Origin: Gigaspora rosea
Taxonomy: Eukaryota > Glomeromycota > Glomeromycetes > Diversisporales > Gigasporaceae
Direction of reading: 5' to 3'
Length of the DNA stretch: 64,000 bases
Assembly (NCBI GenBank): GCA_003550325.1
Contig: QKWP01000116.1
Coordinates: 167,575-231,574, forward strand
Shown: positions 45,857 to 57,666 of the stretch, in pieces
Layout: the number at the start of each line of letters is the position of its first letter
Numbering within the stretch: the first letter of the stretch is position 1
Notes under the pieces: model-generated
What the model was told of the DNA's origin: nothing
Database searches by the model: none
The model's input: the letters and a program-made list of their open reading frames with translations, nothing else
Program-made: the position numbers and the translations under genes

Positions 45857-46063
45857 ATTGTCGCTGAAATTGGATGATTCTGAAATTTTGATTTATTTTG
45901 ATATGAAATTTTAAAATTTTTTTGAAGTGTTTTTTCGGGTTTTCTTATAGAATTAGAGCAAAATTTGAGTGAAGATTTGATAGTTAAAGAGTAGATGTAG
46001 ATTTTAGCAGGGCTTATAGTTTCAAATCGACACCCAAATTTCAGCATCATCTGATTTCAGCAT
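45857..46063. mobile_element. MITE, GATGATGCTGAAAT family, copy in block 2
   Basis: Equivalent to 42218-42441, but with the left terminus shortened (GTCGCTGAAATTGG, lacking about 11 bases). Confidence 0.65.
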
Positions 46064-46118
46064 CATCTCCAACATATATTATATCTCATACTATACTACT
46101 TTAAATAATATATTTATT

Positions 46119-46456
46119 GAGTAAAGTTATTTGTCACATAAGTGACAGCGGCTTATGTATCACCGAACCAATCAGATTTCAGGATCTTGTGTAATGCAAC
46201 ACGATCAGAAAATTCAAAACAAACGTTCGTTTTATCAAAAAAACAACAAAAATCGCTTATTACTCAAAATCTGCATAGATAACCACCTTCCGTGCTCTAA
46301 CAAAAAGTTTTCCTTGAGCGATTTCACTATATACCCCAAACCCTGACCCTAAATCTAGGTGCTCACCCTAACCCTAAACTAACAAAAACTAAACTTTATC
46401 GATACAGAGCCAATCTACAAGTGGCATTATCACATGCGTCGCATATAACTTAATCC
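46119..46456. mobile_element. MITE E4 (338 bp), core-sharing family
   Basis: It is flanked by an 8-bp duplication TATTTATT (46111-46118 and 46457-46464). The unoccupied site is intact in block 1 near 42485-42493. Ends GAGTAAAGTTATTTGTCACA and inverted GGATTAAGTTATATGCGACG. The interior holds the family core in the opposite orientation to E1 and an ACCCTAACCCTAAAC run. Confidence 0.9.
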
Positions 46457-46868
46457 TATTTATTAATATTATTTATAGTTAACTAATCAACTAATCGACT
46501 AATCAATTAGTTGATTAATTGATTTTTAGTCAGTCAATGATTTACAGTTTAAGTCGATTGACTAATTGACTAAAAATTTCTAACCGATTCCAATCCTTAC
46601 ATGTATACATAATGCATGTCAGTCGATTATAATTCAGCCAAATAGCCATAATTTAAACACAGTATAAAATAAAGTTCCAAGCAGCAAATACTTAATAATC
46701 CACCTCAATATTGGTTTTCAACATGTATAAAATGAGACAATTTACTCTTATTCTCACATTATTCAGATTAAATATTTTTTTAAAATTATAGTAGTAGATA
46801 AAAATATACTATTAAAATCATTAACTATTAGTATAAATTAATTATAATTCATAAAACTATTAGTCACA

Positions 46869-49542
46869 ATGGAATCATCTTCATCTTTAGCTTTATCTTC
46901 TTCATTTTTTCATTGTTCAGGATGTAATACTGAAAAGCCTTGTAGTGTATTCATGGGAATTGGGTCAAAAGGCATAAGCAATTTGCTACTTGTATTAACT
47001 ACTGCAATAATTCAAAATCCATAAATAGAAAAATTCAAAGAGAAAACTAGATGTGATCGAGGAAGATAGAGATATTGGCCCAGAAATTTTAGAAGTAGTT
47101 GAACAAGATAATTTTCATAATTATATTGTACAGCTTTTAGATGCATATTCAACTCAGTGTGACAATAACTCTAACATGCTACTATTCTCTTTTCAATATG
47201 TAATTTACATTTTTAAATCAAAAAAGTCCTAAAAAAATTGCAGAAGAGTTAGTTAAAACAATTGAAGATGCAGATAAATATGTATAGATATATAACAAGC
47301 TATATTTAGGAATACAAGTAAAGACTTTTTGGTATCTTTGCTCACAAAGGGATACACTAAAAAAAAGCCAAAAAAATATGAGGACCCTTTAAAGCATTAT
47401 AATAGACCATCTATAGAATGGTTTGAATTCAATGAATCTATTAAAATTGTTATAAACAGTCATCTAATATGGCAGAAATAACTTTAAACCATGAATCATT
47501 GTATAAAAGACCAAAAGATATGTTAGTACCTCCACATATCAAGACTTTTATTCAACAAAATATTGATCTTTTATTCTGGAAGATATATGCAAAGTTTGTA
47601 AATAAAGGTATAGATCTATCAGTTCATCAAAAACATATACATTTCTGGTTAGACAAAATAGATGCAAGTATTATAAAGATGCATTTGAATCAGCAATAGA
47701 ATGGCTCAAGAAAGATTACTACAGAAATATAGTGGAAGAATGCATCCAGTCTGTGCTCTAGTTGTTATAACAGAAATATATGAGTACCTACAAAATATAA
47801 ACATAAATATTTATAAGTATGGCATTGATACAACATGTATGTAACTGTTTTTTAAATCTAATTTTTTTTTATATATATAATTTTTTTATAGAAAATTTAT
47901 TTTTACCTAATATATAATTTTTATTATACTATATAATACAAACTACTACAACAAACTAAAGATTCTATATATTGGTTAGTTAGTAGTTAGAGTAGATAAA
48001 TTTTAGTAATGTTATGTGAATTTATATTATATTTATATAGTATAATAAAAATTATATATTGAGTAACTTTCATCTGGGTGAAATTAAAATTTACTTTTTT
48101 TTATATATATATAATATAATTTTATATATATATAATTTTTTTAATCTCTAGATAATACAAACAACTTTAAAATAGAGCTATACGGCTTTCAAGCTAAAAT
48201 AGATGGAGCTGAATTTTTTTTTGACCTATCTTTTTTTAGAAAAAAATAGTCAATGTAAAGACAGAATATGTACTACCATAATTTAGACATTTCTTATAAA
48301 GCTGTATAAAAAAAGGAATTAGCCCATACTTTATCCTTACAGATAAAGATTTTACTCAAACAAATGCTACTGGTTCTACTTTGCCAAGAATTAAAATCCA
48401 GCTGTACAAATTGTATATTAAAAGATCTATTATAGCATAATTAGCAATTGACAAGGTGCCAAGAACTGCTACTTTTAATCTATTGTTATCATTTAGTAAT
48501 TAATTTCTATTTGTTAATATTATACAATCACCCAAGTTTTGCTCTAAAGAAACTAAAAAGCAGTATAGAAATTATTGAATCATACTTTTATCAACATCCG
48601 CTAATTTCTACCTATGACAACCAATTTCTTACTAGTCAAATGATTTATAAAAATACTATTCAAGAAATGTATATTTCTTGTAAAGATAATTTCTTAGTAT
48701 TACTTTGGTACTATTTATAGAGTAAAACAAAAATGTCTATTGTGGGCTTGGTCTGCATATGAGGATAAAATGTCAATATTTAAAACAACAATATTTGTAG
48801 AAGGGTACTAGAAAATTATAAAGAAAGAATTTTTTTACAAATTTTTTGACTTTGCCTTAACTTGGTAGTATATATATTAATAACATTCATCAATTACAAA
48901 AATTTTAACAAAATAAGGCTAGAGTAAAAAAACCTAAATGTAAAAAAAAATTCAAATTATAATAGAAAGCATTGTTAGTCTATAAAATTAATAAAAAATA
49001 TATAACAGATATAAATTATTAGATTTGCAAGTATCCTTATTATTTAACAAACAGATTTTTTATTTGCAAGTACCTAATGCAACAAAGAGAAAAGATTACT
49101 AGTGAATTCTTTAATTGTGTCAAAAGAAATCACTAATTGCTATTCTTTACTAAATATAAACAAAATATTATTGTAGAACAAGCAGAAATGATAACTATAC
49201 ATAGTAAAATTAAAAATATTCAAGGTATAAATGAGTTAGCAGATGAAAATAATAAAATTTATAATAAATAATTTGATAAATATAACTACAAAAGCACTTA
49301 CACTTCTCTAGGAACAGAAAGTAGCAAATAATATTTGGTGGGCAAGAAAGTTTAATGGACGAAAAGTGGAAAAAGACCACTATTCTTCTTAAAAACAGAC
49401 TACTAAAGGTGCATATATTTTGTATATTTCCAGAGCAAGAAGTGCAAAGAAAAATTTTGATTCTATTTGCATGAAAGTAGAAAAATTAAAAATATCAAAA
49501 AAAGAAACATTTGCCTTTAACATAAAAAGGGCATATGCATAA
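46869..49542 (+). pseudogene. MULE-like transposase relic with SWIM-type C-terminus (block 2)
   Basis: Exon 1 (46869 to about 47836) matches the block 1 relic. Donor GTATGT at about 47837 pairs with acceptor CTCTAG at about 48155, giving YNTNNFKIELYGFQAKIDGA. Further along: FILTDKDFTQTNA (48332-48372, a D in transposase context), YFYQHPLISTYDNQFLTSQM (48580-48640), and KDNFLVLLWYYL (48684-48718). Near 49025-49075, ICKYPYYLTNRFFICKYL is a SWIM zinc-finger remnant with the last His replaced by Tyr. It ends at about 49542. Stops and frameshifts are scattered throughout. I recognise the order as that of a Mutator-like transposase common in Rhizophagus-type genomes; the family call is from memory of such proteins. 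Confidence 0.7.
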
Positions 49543-49750
49543 TACATATTTTTTTCTATAACAAATTTTATTATTAAAACAGAAATATAATTACATGCCT
49601 ATTCATTCTTTTTTTCTTTAATATGTTATTTTGTTTGGTTTCATCTGTGCATTTTTTTTAAAAAATTTTTATAACATCACTAGATTAAAAAGAAATCAAA
49701 TTATTAAGTAGGTAGATATTCATAAATCTGAAATAAAATATAAGGTAAAT

Positions 49751-50130
49751 GGGGGTATTGTGGCCAGGTTAAAGTTTCTACTAATAAAATTTTTTTAATA
49801 AGCAAGTAGATTTTTGTATAATTTTTATTATTTGAACTATACTTAATAAAGAATAAATTACTGTAAAAAAATCTTTATATTATATATAGTTTTAGATATA
49901 AATAATTAGTACACAAATATAATATAAAAACTAAACTCTGGGGGGTATTGTGGCCAGGTTAAAGTTTCTACTAATAAAATTTTTTTAATAAGCAAGTAGA
50001 TTTTTGTATAATTTTTATTATTTGAACTATACTTAATAAAGAATAAATTACTGTAAAAAAATCTTTATATTATATATAGTTTTAGATATAAATAATTAGT
50101 ACACAAATATAATATAAAAACTAAACTCTG
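49751..50130. repeat. Two perfect 190-bp tandem copies
   Basis: The two units are identical by eye, and each starts with the element terminus GGGGGTATTGTGGCCAGGTT. Identity implies a very recent duplication or an assembly repeat. Confidence 0.85.
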
Positions 50131-50159
50131 GGGGGTATTGTGGCCAATTATTTGACAGC

Positions 50160-50654
50160 GAATAACTTTTGATCTACCAGTCCGTTTTGGATGATTTTAC
50201 CACCAAAATGACCGTCTCGATGAGACGATTCTAGCAAGCACAAAATCGTTAAAATCCAATTACGGGATCCCAAGATCGTTAAAGGGAAATATGTAAAATT
50301 TTGCAGATTTACTAATATAATTTTATAAAATATGATAATTTATATCGATCCCAGGACCCCGTAATTAGATTTTGACGATTTTATGCTTGTTAGAATCGTC
50401 TCACTGAGACGGTCATTTTGGTGGTAAAATCGTCCAAACCAGACCAGTGGATCAAAAGTTATTAACTATTAAATATTCTATATATATTTAATAATTAATT
50501 CAAATATGTGCAAAAACCTATATTTGCATAAATGATGCTATCTTGTAATCTAGTGATCGGAATTGGACGAAATTTATACTATTCAATTCGTCTCGGTGAG
50601 ACAAATTGAATGGTATAAATTTCGTCCAATTCTGTTCACTAGATCACAAGATAT
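50160..50654. repeat. Two long hairpins inside the palindromic element
   Basis: Hairpin 1 (50164-50470) has arms of about 110 bp, for example ACCAAAATGACCGTCTCGAT against its inverse with GAGACGGTCATTTTGGTGGT. Hairpin 2 (50542-50654) has arms of about 50 bp around GTCTCGGTGAGAC. Relatives occur at 51118-51433 and 55090-55395. Confidence 0.8.
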
Positions 50655-50956
50655 TTCACTTGGCCACAATACCCCCCCTGGCTACAATACCCCTATTTAC
50701 CTTATACTCTTATTAATGAACATTCTTTATACTTTATATATTATTTTGTCTAAGAACTTTAATACTCTTGTCTTATATACATGTTGATATTTTTAGAATT
50801 ATCTCTAGTAACAATAAATAATTGAAATAATATTTTTAATAAAATTTTGGTACATTAACTTTCTTTTACTTATATTTACTTTAGCTAAATATAAGTAAAG
50901 AAATATCTGAACTTTATTTATTTTGATTTTAACTATCTTGTAGTATGCATAAGTAT

Positions 50957-51509
50957 AGTCAGACCTCCTTATAGTTACCAAGTCAGTCACACTCTATTGT
51001 GGTACTTGTATAGAGTGTGACTATAAATAAATAATCATTTGCCCATAGGCCAATAATGTTTAATATAATATATAGTTTTGACATATGAAATACTATTAAA
51101 AAATTTAAAATATTTAATAGTAAATAACTTTTGATCCAGTGGCCCAATTTGAATAAAATGACTACCAGAGTGCTTGTCTCAATAAACAATTCTATTGTGT
51201 CTACAATCATCCAAATTTAATTACAAAACCCAAGATTGCTAAGGATTTTTCACTCAGATATTTAAATTTAATCAATTCTTAAATATATAAAGTGTCACAA
51301 ATTCTTAACAATCTCAGGAACTTGTAATTAGATTTTAATAATTTTGGGCTTATTAGAATTATCTTATTTAGATAAACATTTTGGTAGTTGTTCATCTAAA
51401 TCAGATCATTGGATCAGAAGTTATTTGCTGTTAAACCTTTAAGAAGTATTGGCCAATCAGATTTTATAATCTGTATTTAGTTAAAAATTGGTGACTATAA
51501 TGAGGGTTT
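50957..51509. mobile_element. TA-type element containing a hairpin relative
   Basis: The left end CAGACCTCCTTATAGTTACC and inverted AAACCCTCATTATAGTCACC on the right enclose a diverged hairpin (51118-51433, CTTTTGATCCAGTGGCCCAA against its inverse). A small hairpin GTCACACTCTA / TAGAGTGTGAC lies at 50987-51021. Confidence 0.5.
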
Positions 51510-51651
51510 ATTATTAATAAAATTGTTAAAAAATCAAATTTTTATGATAATAGTGATTATAAGTGATTTGTGGCTACTATATTTTAAGTCTATTACACAA
51601 TATTGAGTGCTTAAATAGAGTTGTAACTATATGCAGTAATGACAATTTAAT

Positions 51652-51785
51652 TGGCCAACCAGAATTTAATTGGCTATCAGCCAATACAAAATAATTTGAC
51701 CAAAAATGGCCAAAATTTTATGGTCCAAGTTGAATGTCAATTGGCCAGGCCAATTAAAATTATTTGGCTGATAGCCAAGTAGCCA
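51652..51785. mobile_element. Small inverted-repeat element
   Basis: TTGGCCAACCAGAATTTAAT followed by TGGCTATCAGCCAA on the left, and the inverse (TTGGCTGATAGCCAAGTAGC) on the right. TGGCCA motifs recur inside. Confidence 0.45.
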
Positions 51786-52065
51786 ACAAATCATATATAA
51801 AAATTACTATATACTAGTGTAGAAATCTGTTCTGAAATTTATATCCTTATGAGAATATATTTATTTAATTTAATGTTCTCAAGAATTTTTTTATATTCTC
51901 AAATAGAAAAAACTTTTTCTTTTATTTTTTTTTCTTTTTTTCTTACTCTTTTTCACTCTTATTCTTACTTAATTATATATATATTCTCTTTTTTATACAT
52001 ACTTATATACTTCTTTTAGTTAGTTTTTAATTTTTATTTTTAATTAATATATTTAAAATTATTAA

Positions 52066-52220
52066 GGGCACTAATATTTGTTAGATAATATTTTAGAAGA
52101 TAGGGTTAAGCCAAATCTTACCTCATATAAAAATTTTAGCCAATTAAATTTAACTAAATATATTACCTGGAAGTGTGACAAAACTCTATAGTAAATATTA
52201 GATAATAAATATTAGCACCC
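52066..52220. mobile_element. PIF/Harbinger-like MITE, GCACTAATATTT family, copy 2
   Basis: GGGCACTAATATTTGTTAGA on the left and inverted GGGTGCTAATATTTATTATC on the right, flanked by TAA on both sides. Homologous to 25149-25298. Confidence 0.75.
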
Positions 52221-53004
52221 TAATAATAATAAAATATAAAAAAATATAATTTAACTAAAATATATAAACAAAACTAAGCTATTTATAAAAATAAGACTAT
52301 GGCTTCATTTTTTTAAAAAAAATTTAATATTTGAGATTTTTGATATAATATTGGTTTGATCAGCTTGTATATTTAGTTTTTAAATAAGCTATTAATATTT
52401 TTCAAATAAATAAATATAGTAAATATAATTTATTATTCTTATCAACTATAGTAAATTGAGTGAATTAATAGACTCAACAAATTTCTTACTAAAAAATTTT
52501 AAAACATAGCACTAAAGTTTAAATTTATAATAACTATGATACAAGCAGCCTAGTCATATCAAATTATATAATGCTAAAAATTTTTGTTGATTATTTACTT
52601 AGGCCACTCCAATTTAATTCTTTGTTTAATATAACAAGTTCAAAATTTTTAGAGGGAAGAAAACTTAAACAACATATGATTAGGTCTGGTTCAGGAGGAC
52701 CCCAAAGAACTCTAATACAACTTAAATGATTCTAAAAAAGAAATTTTGCATAGAAATTTATCAAACATTGCATTTTTATATAGTAAATTTTCAAATTTGC
52801 TCTATTTTATACATCTATTTGGCTAAAATACTGCTAAAATTATACAAACTCAGATCTGAGTTGTATCAAAGTTCTTCAGGGTTCTAGCTAGGATCAGAAT
52901 AGGTCTAGTTCAGGTCTAGTCCAGAATCGGACCAGACTCAGATTCTAAATTTTATACAGACTGTTCTGAGTCTAAATATATCTATATGTATTTTTTGGTA
53001 CTAA
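52221..53004. other. AT-rich intergenic
   Basis: No gene or element edge was recognised. A CTAGTTCAGGTCTAGTCCAG repetition occurs at about 52890-52945. Confidence 0.4.
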
Positions 53005-54757
53005 CAAGTTTACTTAGTGCATGAAGTTAGAATTAATTAGTAAAATTTTATAAATCATAAGATTTTATAGAATTTTATTAATAAAATTTTATAAAATCTT
53101 ATAATACGCAAATTTTTATTAATTAATTCTAACTTTATGCACTAAGTAAACTTGTACAGCACCTAAAAATACATCAAATTAGCAGAGTTATTTTTATTTT
53201 ACTTAAAATTTGGAAAATAGATGCATAATTTTGGATTTTTGATCAAAAAAGTCAATTTAAGCATCTTTTCACCAAATTTCAAGTAAAATAAAAACAATTC
53301 TGCTGATTTAATGTAGTTTTTGATTCTAAATAAGTTTATTTAGTGCATGGAGTTAGAATTAATTAGTAAAATTTTGTGAATTATAAAATTTTATAGAATT
53401 TTATTAATAAAATTCTATAAAATCTTATGATTTACAAACTTTTACTGATTAATTCTAACTTAATGCACTAAGTAAACTTGTATAGCACCTAAAAATACAT
53501 CAAATTAGCAGAGTAATTTTTATTTTGCTTGATATTTAGAGAATAGATGTATAATTTTGGATTTTTGATCAAAAAAGTCTAATTTAAGCATCTTTTCTCC
53601 GAATTTCAAGTAAAATAAAAACAATTCTGCTAATTTAATGTATTTTTAAGGTTCTATATAAGTTTATTTAGTGCATAGAGTTAGAATTAATTAGTAAAAT
53701 ATTGTGAATCATAAAATTTAATAGAATTTTATTAATAAAATTCTATAAAATCTTATATTCACAAACTTTTACTGATTAATTTTAGCTTAATGCACTAAGT
53801 AAACTTGTACAGCACCTAAAAATATATCAAATCAGCAAAATTATTTTTATTTTACTTGAAATTTGGAGTATAGATGTATAATTTTGGATTTTTGATCAAA
53901 AAAGTCAAATTTAAGCATCTTTTCTCCAAATTTCAAGTAAAATAAAACAATTCTGCCAATTTAATATATTTCTAGATTTTAAATAAGCTTATTTAGTGCA
54001 TGGAGTTAGAATTAATTAGTAAAATTTTGTGAATCATAAAATTTTATAAAAATTTATTAATAAAATTCTATAAAATCTTATGATTCACAAACTTTTACTA
54101 ATTAATTCTAACTTAATACACTAAGTAAACTTGTAGCACCTAAAAATACATCAATCAGCAAAGTTATTTTTATTTTACTTGACATTTGGAAAATAGATGC
54201 ATAATTTTGAATTTTTGATCAAAAAAGTCAAATTTAGTCATTTTTTCTTTAAATTTCAAATAAATTAAAAACAATACTGCTGATTTAATATATTATTGGA
54301 CTCTAAACAAGTTTACCTAGTACAATAAGTTAGAATTAATTAGTAAAATATTGTGAAACTAAGATTTTATAGAATTTTATTAATAAAATTCTATAATCTT
54401 ATTATTTATAAAATTTTACTAATTAATACTAACTTAATTCACTATGTAAACTTGTTCAGAGCCTAGAAATACATTAAATCAGCAGAATTGTTTTTATTTT
54501 ACTTGAAATTTGAAGAAAAGATGCTTAAATTTGACTTTTTTGATCAAAAATCCAAAATTATGCATCTATTTTCCGAATTTCAAGTAAAATAAAAATAACT
54601 CTGCTGATTTGATGTATATTTAGGTGCTGTACAAGTTTACTTAGTGCATAAAGTTAGAATTAATTAATAAAAATTTGTGTATTATAAGATTTTATAAAAT
54701 TTTATTAATAAAATTCTATAAATCTTATAATTCATAAAATTTTACTAATTAATTCTA
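53005..54757. repeat. 325-bp satellite made of two alternating palindromes
   Basis: Unit starts at 53005, 53331, 53659, 53984, 54308 and 54632 (period 324-328), about 5.4 units. Each unit holds palindrome P1, from CAAGTTTACTTAGTGCATGA to its inverse, centred on TTTTATTAATAAAATT. It is followed by palindrome P2, from TCAGCAGARTTRTTTTTATT to its inverse, centred on TTTTTGATCAAAAAAGTC. No coding sequence. Confidence 0.9.
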
Positions 54758-55060
54758 TAATTAACTTATTTCTAGGTTTAGCATGACTATATCATACAGC
54801 TACTCTAATTTTGGTGATCTTTCTGTATAGTTTCATTTAAGTAATATAAAAAGTAAAATTTGAATCTAAATATTATATATATATGTTGTGTTCCAGATAA
54901 GAATTTATTCCAATTTGGAATCTGGCCTAATCCTATCTCTAACACTAGCCTAACCCTAACCCTAAAGTCACCTAAAGTCCTAATTCTGCTACAAAATTCT
55001 CATCTGGGGCAGCCTGATTCCGAATCCGGCATCGGGACACAACATATATATAAGGGGAAT

Positions 55061-55415
55061 CAGGGTATTATGACAAATTTGATATTGTGATGAATTTTGG
55101 TTATCTCGTAGAATAATGATCAGAACTAAGTGATTTTTATTTCACTTGATTCGTCTCAATAAAACGAACTGATTGGTAGTTAAATCATTTAATTCTGATC
55201 ACTAGGTCACAAGTTATAACCAACTTCATCTTTTGTTGAAATTTTTTAAACTTTTCTATATATAGCATATATTTGGTCATATCTTGTGATCTAATAATCA
55301 GAATTAAATAACTTACCGCTATTTGATTTGTTTTATTGAGACAAATTGAATGGTATAAAAATCATTCAATTCTGACTACTGCATTACAAAATATCTTCAA
55401 TTCATCACAATACCC
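55061..55415. mobile_element. Palindromic element, relative of 50131-50677
   Basis: GGGTATTATGACAAATTTGA on the left and inverted GGGTATTGTGATGAATTGAA on the right. Inside are two hairpins around CGTCTCAATAAAACGAAC and GTTTTATTGAGACAAATTG, with a GATCACTAGGTCACAAG block like the one at 50633. Confidence 0.65.
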
Positions 55416-55556
55416 TACTTCTTTAAATTTTAATTTTATGATATGATATATAAAGTCAGTTATTACTGTCCAAAGTAGCTTTATACATTACTATTTTTAG
55501 AAAACATCTAAAGCAGAATAGATTCTTATAAAATATTTTAACAAATTAACTTTAGG

Positions 55557-55778
55557 TTTAGGGTCATCTCAAATTAGAGTTATATAGGTTTTAAGTAGTA
55601 ATATATAAACAAAATTACCTTTCTGACATTTTTAATTAACACGCCAAGGTATGTTTAGACTGCTATTTTTTGTATTTTTTAAGGTTTTCGTTTCTTTTTC
55701 ATGTTTGCTTCGCAGAAGATCATTAAAATTTAATAATTTTATTGGCCAGATATCACGTGATTCTGCTCTGCTTTAGAT
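55557..55778. mobile_element. MITE with AGGGTCATCT termini
   Basis: TTTAGGGTCATCTCAAATTA on the left and inverted AATAGGGTCATCTAAAGCAG on the right. The interior (CATTTTTAATTAACACGCCA) resembles 63769-63790 in the element at 63622. Confidence 0.6.
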
Positions 55779-55911
55779 GACCCTATTTTTATATAAAATT
55801 TATTTAATATTATTTACTGACTTTAAACAAACAAATACAATTTTTTTTTATAATAAAATAAAAAGTTTTTATTTTAACAACTTTAACGTCGTTATAATAC
55901 CTGATTCCTCT

Positions 55912-55964
55912 TATATTGTTTAACTCCCCTATAATTTGCTCAACCAAGAGGGGAGTTAAGTTAA
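55912..55964. repeat. Short hairpin
   Basis: TAACTCCCCT at 55920 pairs with AGGGGAGTTA at 55950. It is isolated, with no T run that would make it a terminator. Confidence 0.4.
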
Positions 55965-56132
55965 ACATAGATTTAAATTGGAGTAGCCTTATAAGATTGA
56001 ATCTGATTGATTAAATTTTTTATATTTTTTAATATTTTTATATTAGTACTAAAATTTTTAAAGTGGCTTTTTTTGAAAGTTAAACTTTTTTAATAAAATT
56101 TTAAAAGGCTTAAAATTAAAAATATAGTTTGA

Positions 56133-57160
56133 GGGTGTGGCGACTTAGGGAAGTTGGTAAGTTGTCACCCCCCAAGTGGCAGGTCTAGGGTTCAAATCCC
56201 ACTGGCGATGCTTTGGAAAAATAGACCTGTGTTACGGTAACCATTTCCTGTCGATCAGTTGGGTATATTATTTGTAGTCCTTGGTTACCATCTTGAATGG
56301 AAGCTTTCAGGCGAAGTTGTGTCCGGTGACACAGACAAATCCAAGAAACCGGAGAAATGGAAACCCATTTGGAAAGTCCCGAGTAAGGAGGTAGCAACGA
56401 TCTTCGACAGTGCTACCAGAACCGGAATATCGGAAACCAGAGCTGGAGAACTGGATGACATGACCTTCAGAGGAGAGGTCCACCAACCTGGCCGCTGGAG
56501 TCGTACCGGAGGAAAAGGACCTATGTTCTGGAATTAGGTACCAGGGGAAGAAAAACCATAGTAGCACCTAATGCTGGGTAGATCAACCCTTCCGGGCCAA
56601 CAGGTTTGGAAGTTTGGGGCACCTGGTGATGGACCGGTAGGAAAGTAATGGTGGGTACCGGGGTCGGTGTGAACCTTACAAGGGCAGAAGTAGGTAATGG
56701 TAGTGGTTAGGTACCCCTGACTGCAAGTTGCTTGCCTCGGTGAGTGCGTAAGTTACCGAAGTGTAGGTAATACCTGTGTGGGACAGGGACTGCTCTACCA
56801 AGTTTACCCGCGAGGATAAATTAGTCCTAAGAGGATGTAGGTAGCATCCGGAACTGTCTTCGACTGACTAATGTATCGGAGGGCTGTACCAGTAATCACA
56901 AGTAGGATTGACATGCGAAGCGTTGGACCAGAGGGTTTAAATAGGCAATCCCCTAGTTGGGTTGTAGGTATGGCAACTAGTGTAGAACCTTCGGGCGGAC
57001 TACTTAAATTAGACAACCAAAAGTTGTACGTGTTGCTAGTTGTACTCTCATTCAATGTAACTCAATTGTGGGTGCGCCCAAAGAGGCGCTCTTGATCCAC
57101 AGGCTTGATTAAATAAACTCTCACCCAAAGCGGAAACTTTAACACAAAAAAAAAAAAAAA
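56133..57160 (+). mobile_element. Long tRNA-headed SINE-like retroposon, copy 2
   Basis: It is flanked by a 15-bp duplication (AAAAATATAGTTTGA at 56118-56132, AAAAACATAGTTTGA at 57157-57171) and ends in a run of about 17 A. The head GTGTGGCGACTTAGGGAAGT, with AGGGTTCAAATCCCACTGG, has a canonical pol III B box (GGTTCAAATCC). It resembles a class II tRNA with a long variable arm. The body is clearly more G+C-rich than its surroundings, and the 3-prime part (GAACCTTCGGGCGGACTACT at 56985) matches copy 1. At about 1 kb it exceeds usual SINEs. A 92-codon frame (56259-56537) is not conserved in copy 1 and is not taken as a gene. Confidence 0.85.
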
Positions 57161-57171
57161 ACATAGTTTGA

Positions 57172-57658
57172 ATAGATCTTGTTAATACTATTTAAAAATG
57201 AGAATTGGATATCATAATGGGTGTCTAAACTTTTAGTTTTTAGCTTTAAGTATTAGTAGCACAAGTAAAATTGAATATATAAATTTTTTTGCAATTGATT
57301 TTGGATAAAAAACTTTTGCAATTTATATTTAATATAAAATATTTAATACAACTAGCTGCTTGCACTATAAAAATTTGTTAAATAATTTTTTGTAAGAATT
57401 TACATTAGCATTATAGTGAGTTTAGCACTTTGAAACTTTATATTAAATATTGATATAATTGACATTTATATAATAATAATATAAATATTAAAATTTATAT
57501 TAAAATATATATACAACTATATTTACTAAAATCAAAAGTGAATAAACCAATAAATTATATTATATAAATTTTTTTTATAATTTAAGAATAAATTAATTAT
57601 TTTCTATTTTAACTAGCTAACAATTAAATATTTATAAATTTAATTATTTTAATCTACT
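57172..57658. other. AT-rich spacer
   Basis: Nothing was recognised except simple A/T repetition. Confidence 0.45.
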
Positions 57659-57666
57659 ATATTAAT

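Larger units (their letters stand above)
45011..48040 (+). repeat. Duplicated block, copy 2
   Basis: Collinear with 41441-44038. It has an extra segment of about 75 bp at 45448-45522 containing CCCTAACGCC and TAACCCTAACC, a 338-bp MITE (46119-46456), and small indels. It begins exactly at the gap edge, so its true left boundary is unknown. Confidence 0.85.
49740..50705. mobile_element. Compound palindromic element with GGGGTATTGTGGCCA termini
   Basis: The outer ends (ATAAGGTAAATGGGGGTATT at 49740, inverse at 50686-50705) enclose two exact 190-bp tandem units (49751-49940 and 49941-50130). These are followed by an inner copy of the element (50131-50677), bounded by GGGGGTATTGTGGCCA and its inverse. 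The inner copy contains two large hairpins. Confidence 0.7.

Noticed and set aside
56259..56567. Overlapping frames in retroposon copy 2
   Set aside because: Neither is kept in copy 1 (15641-16480). Long frames there follow from the higher G+C.
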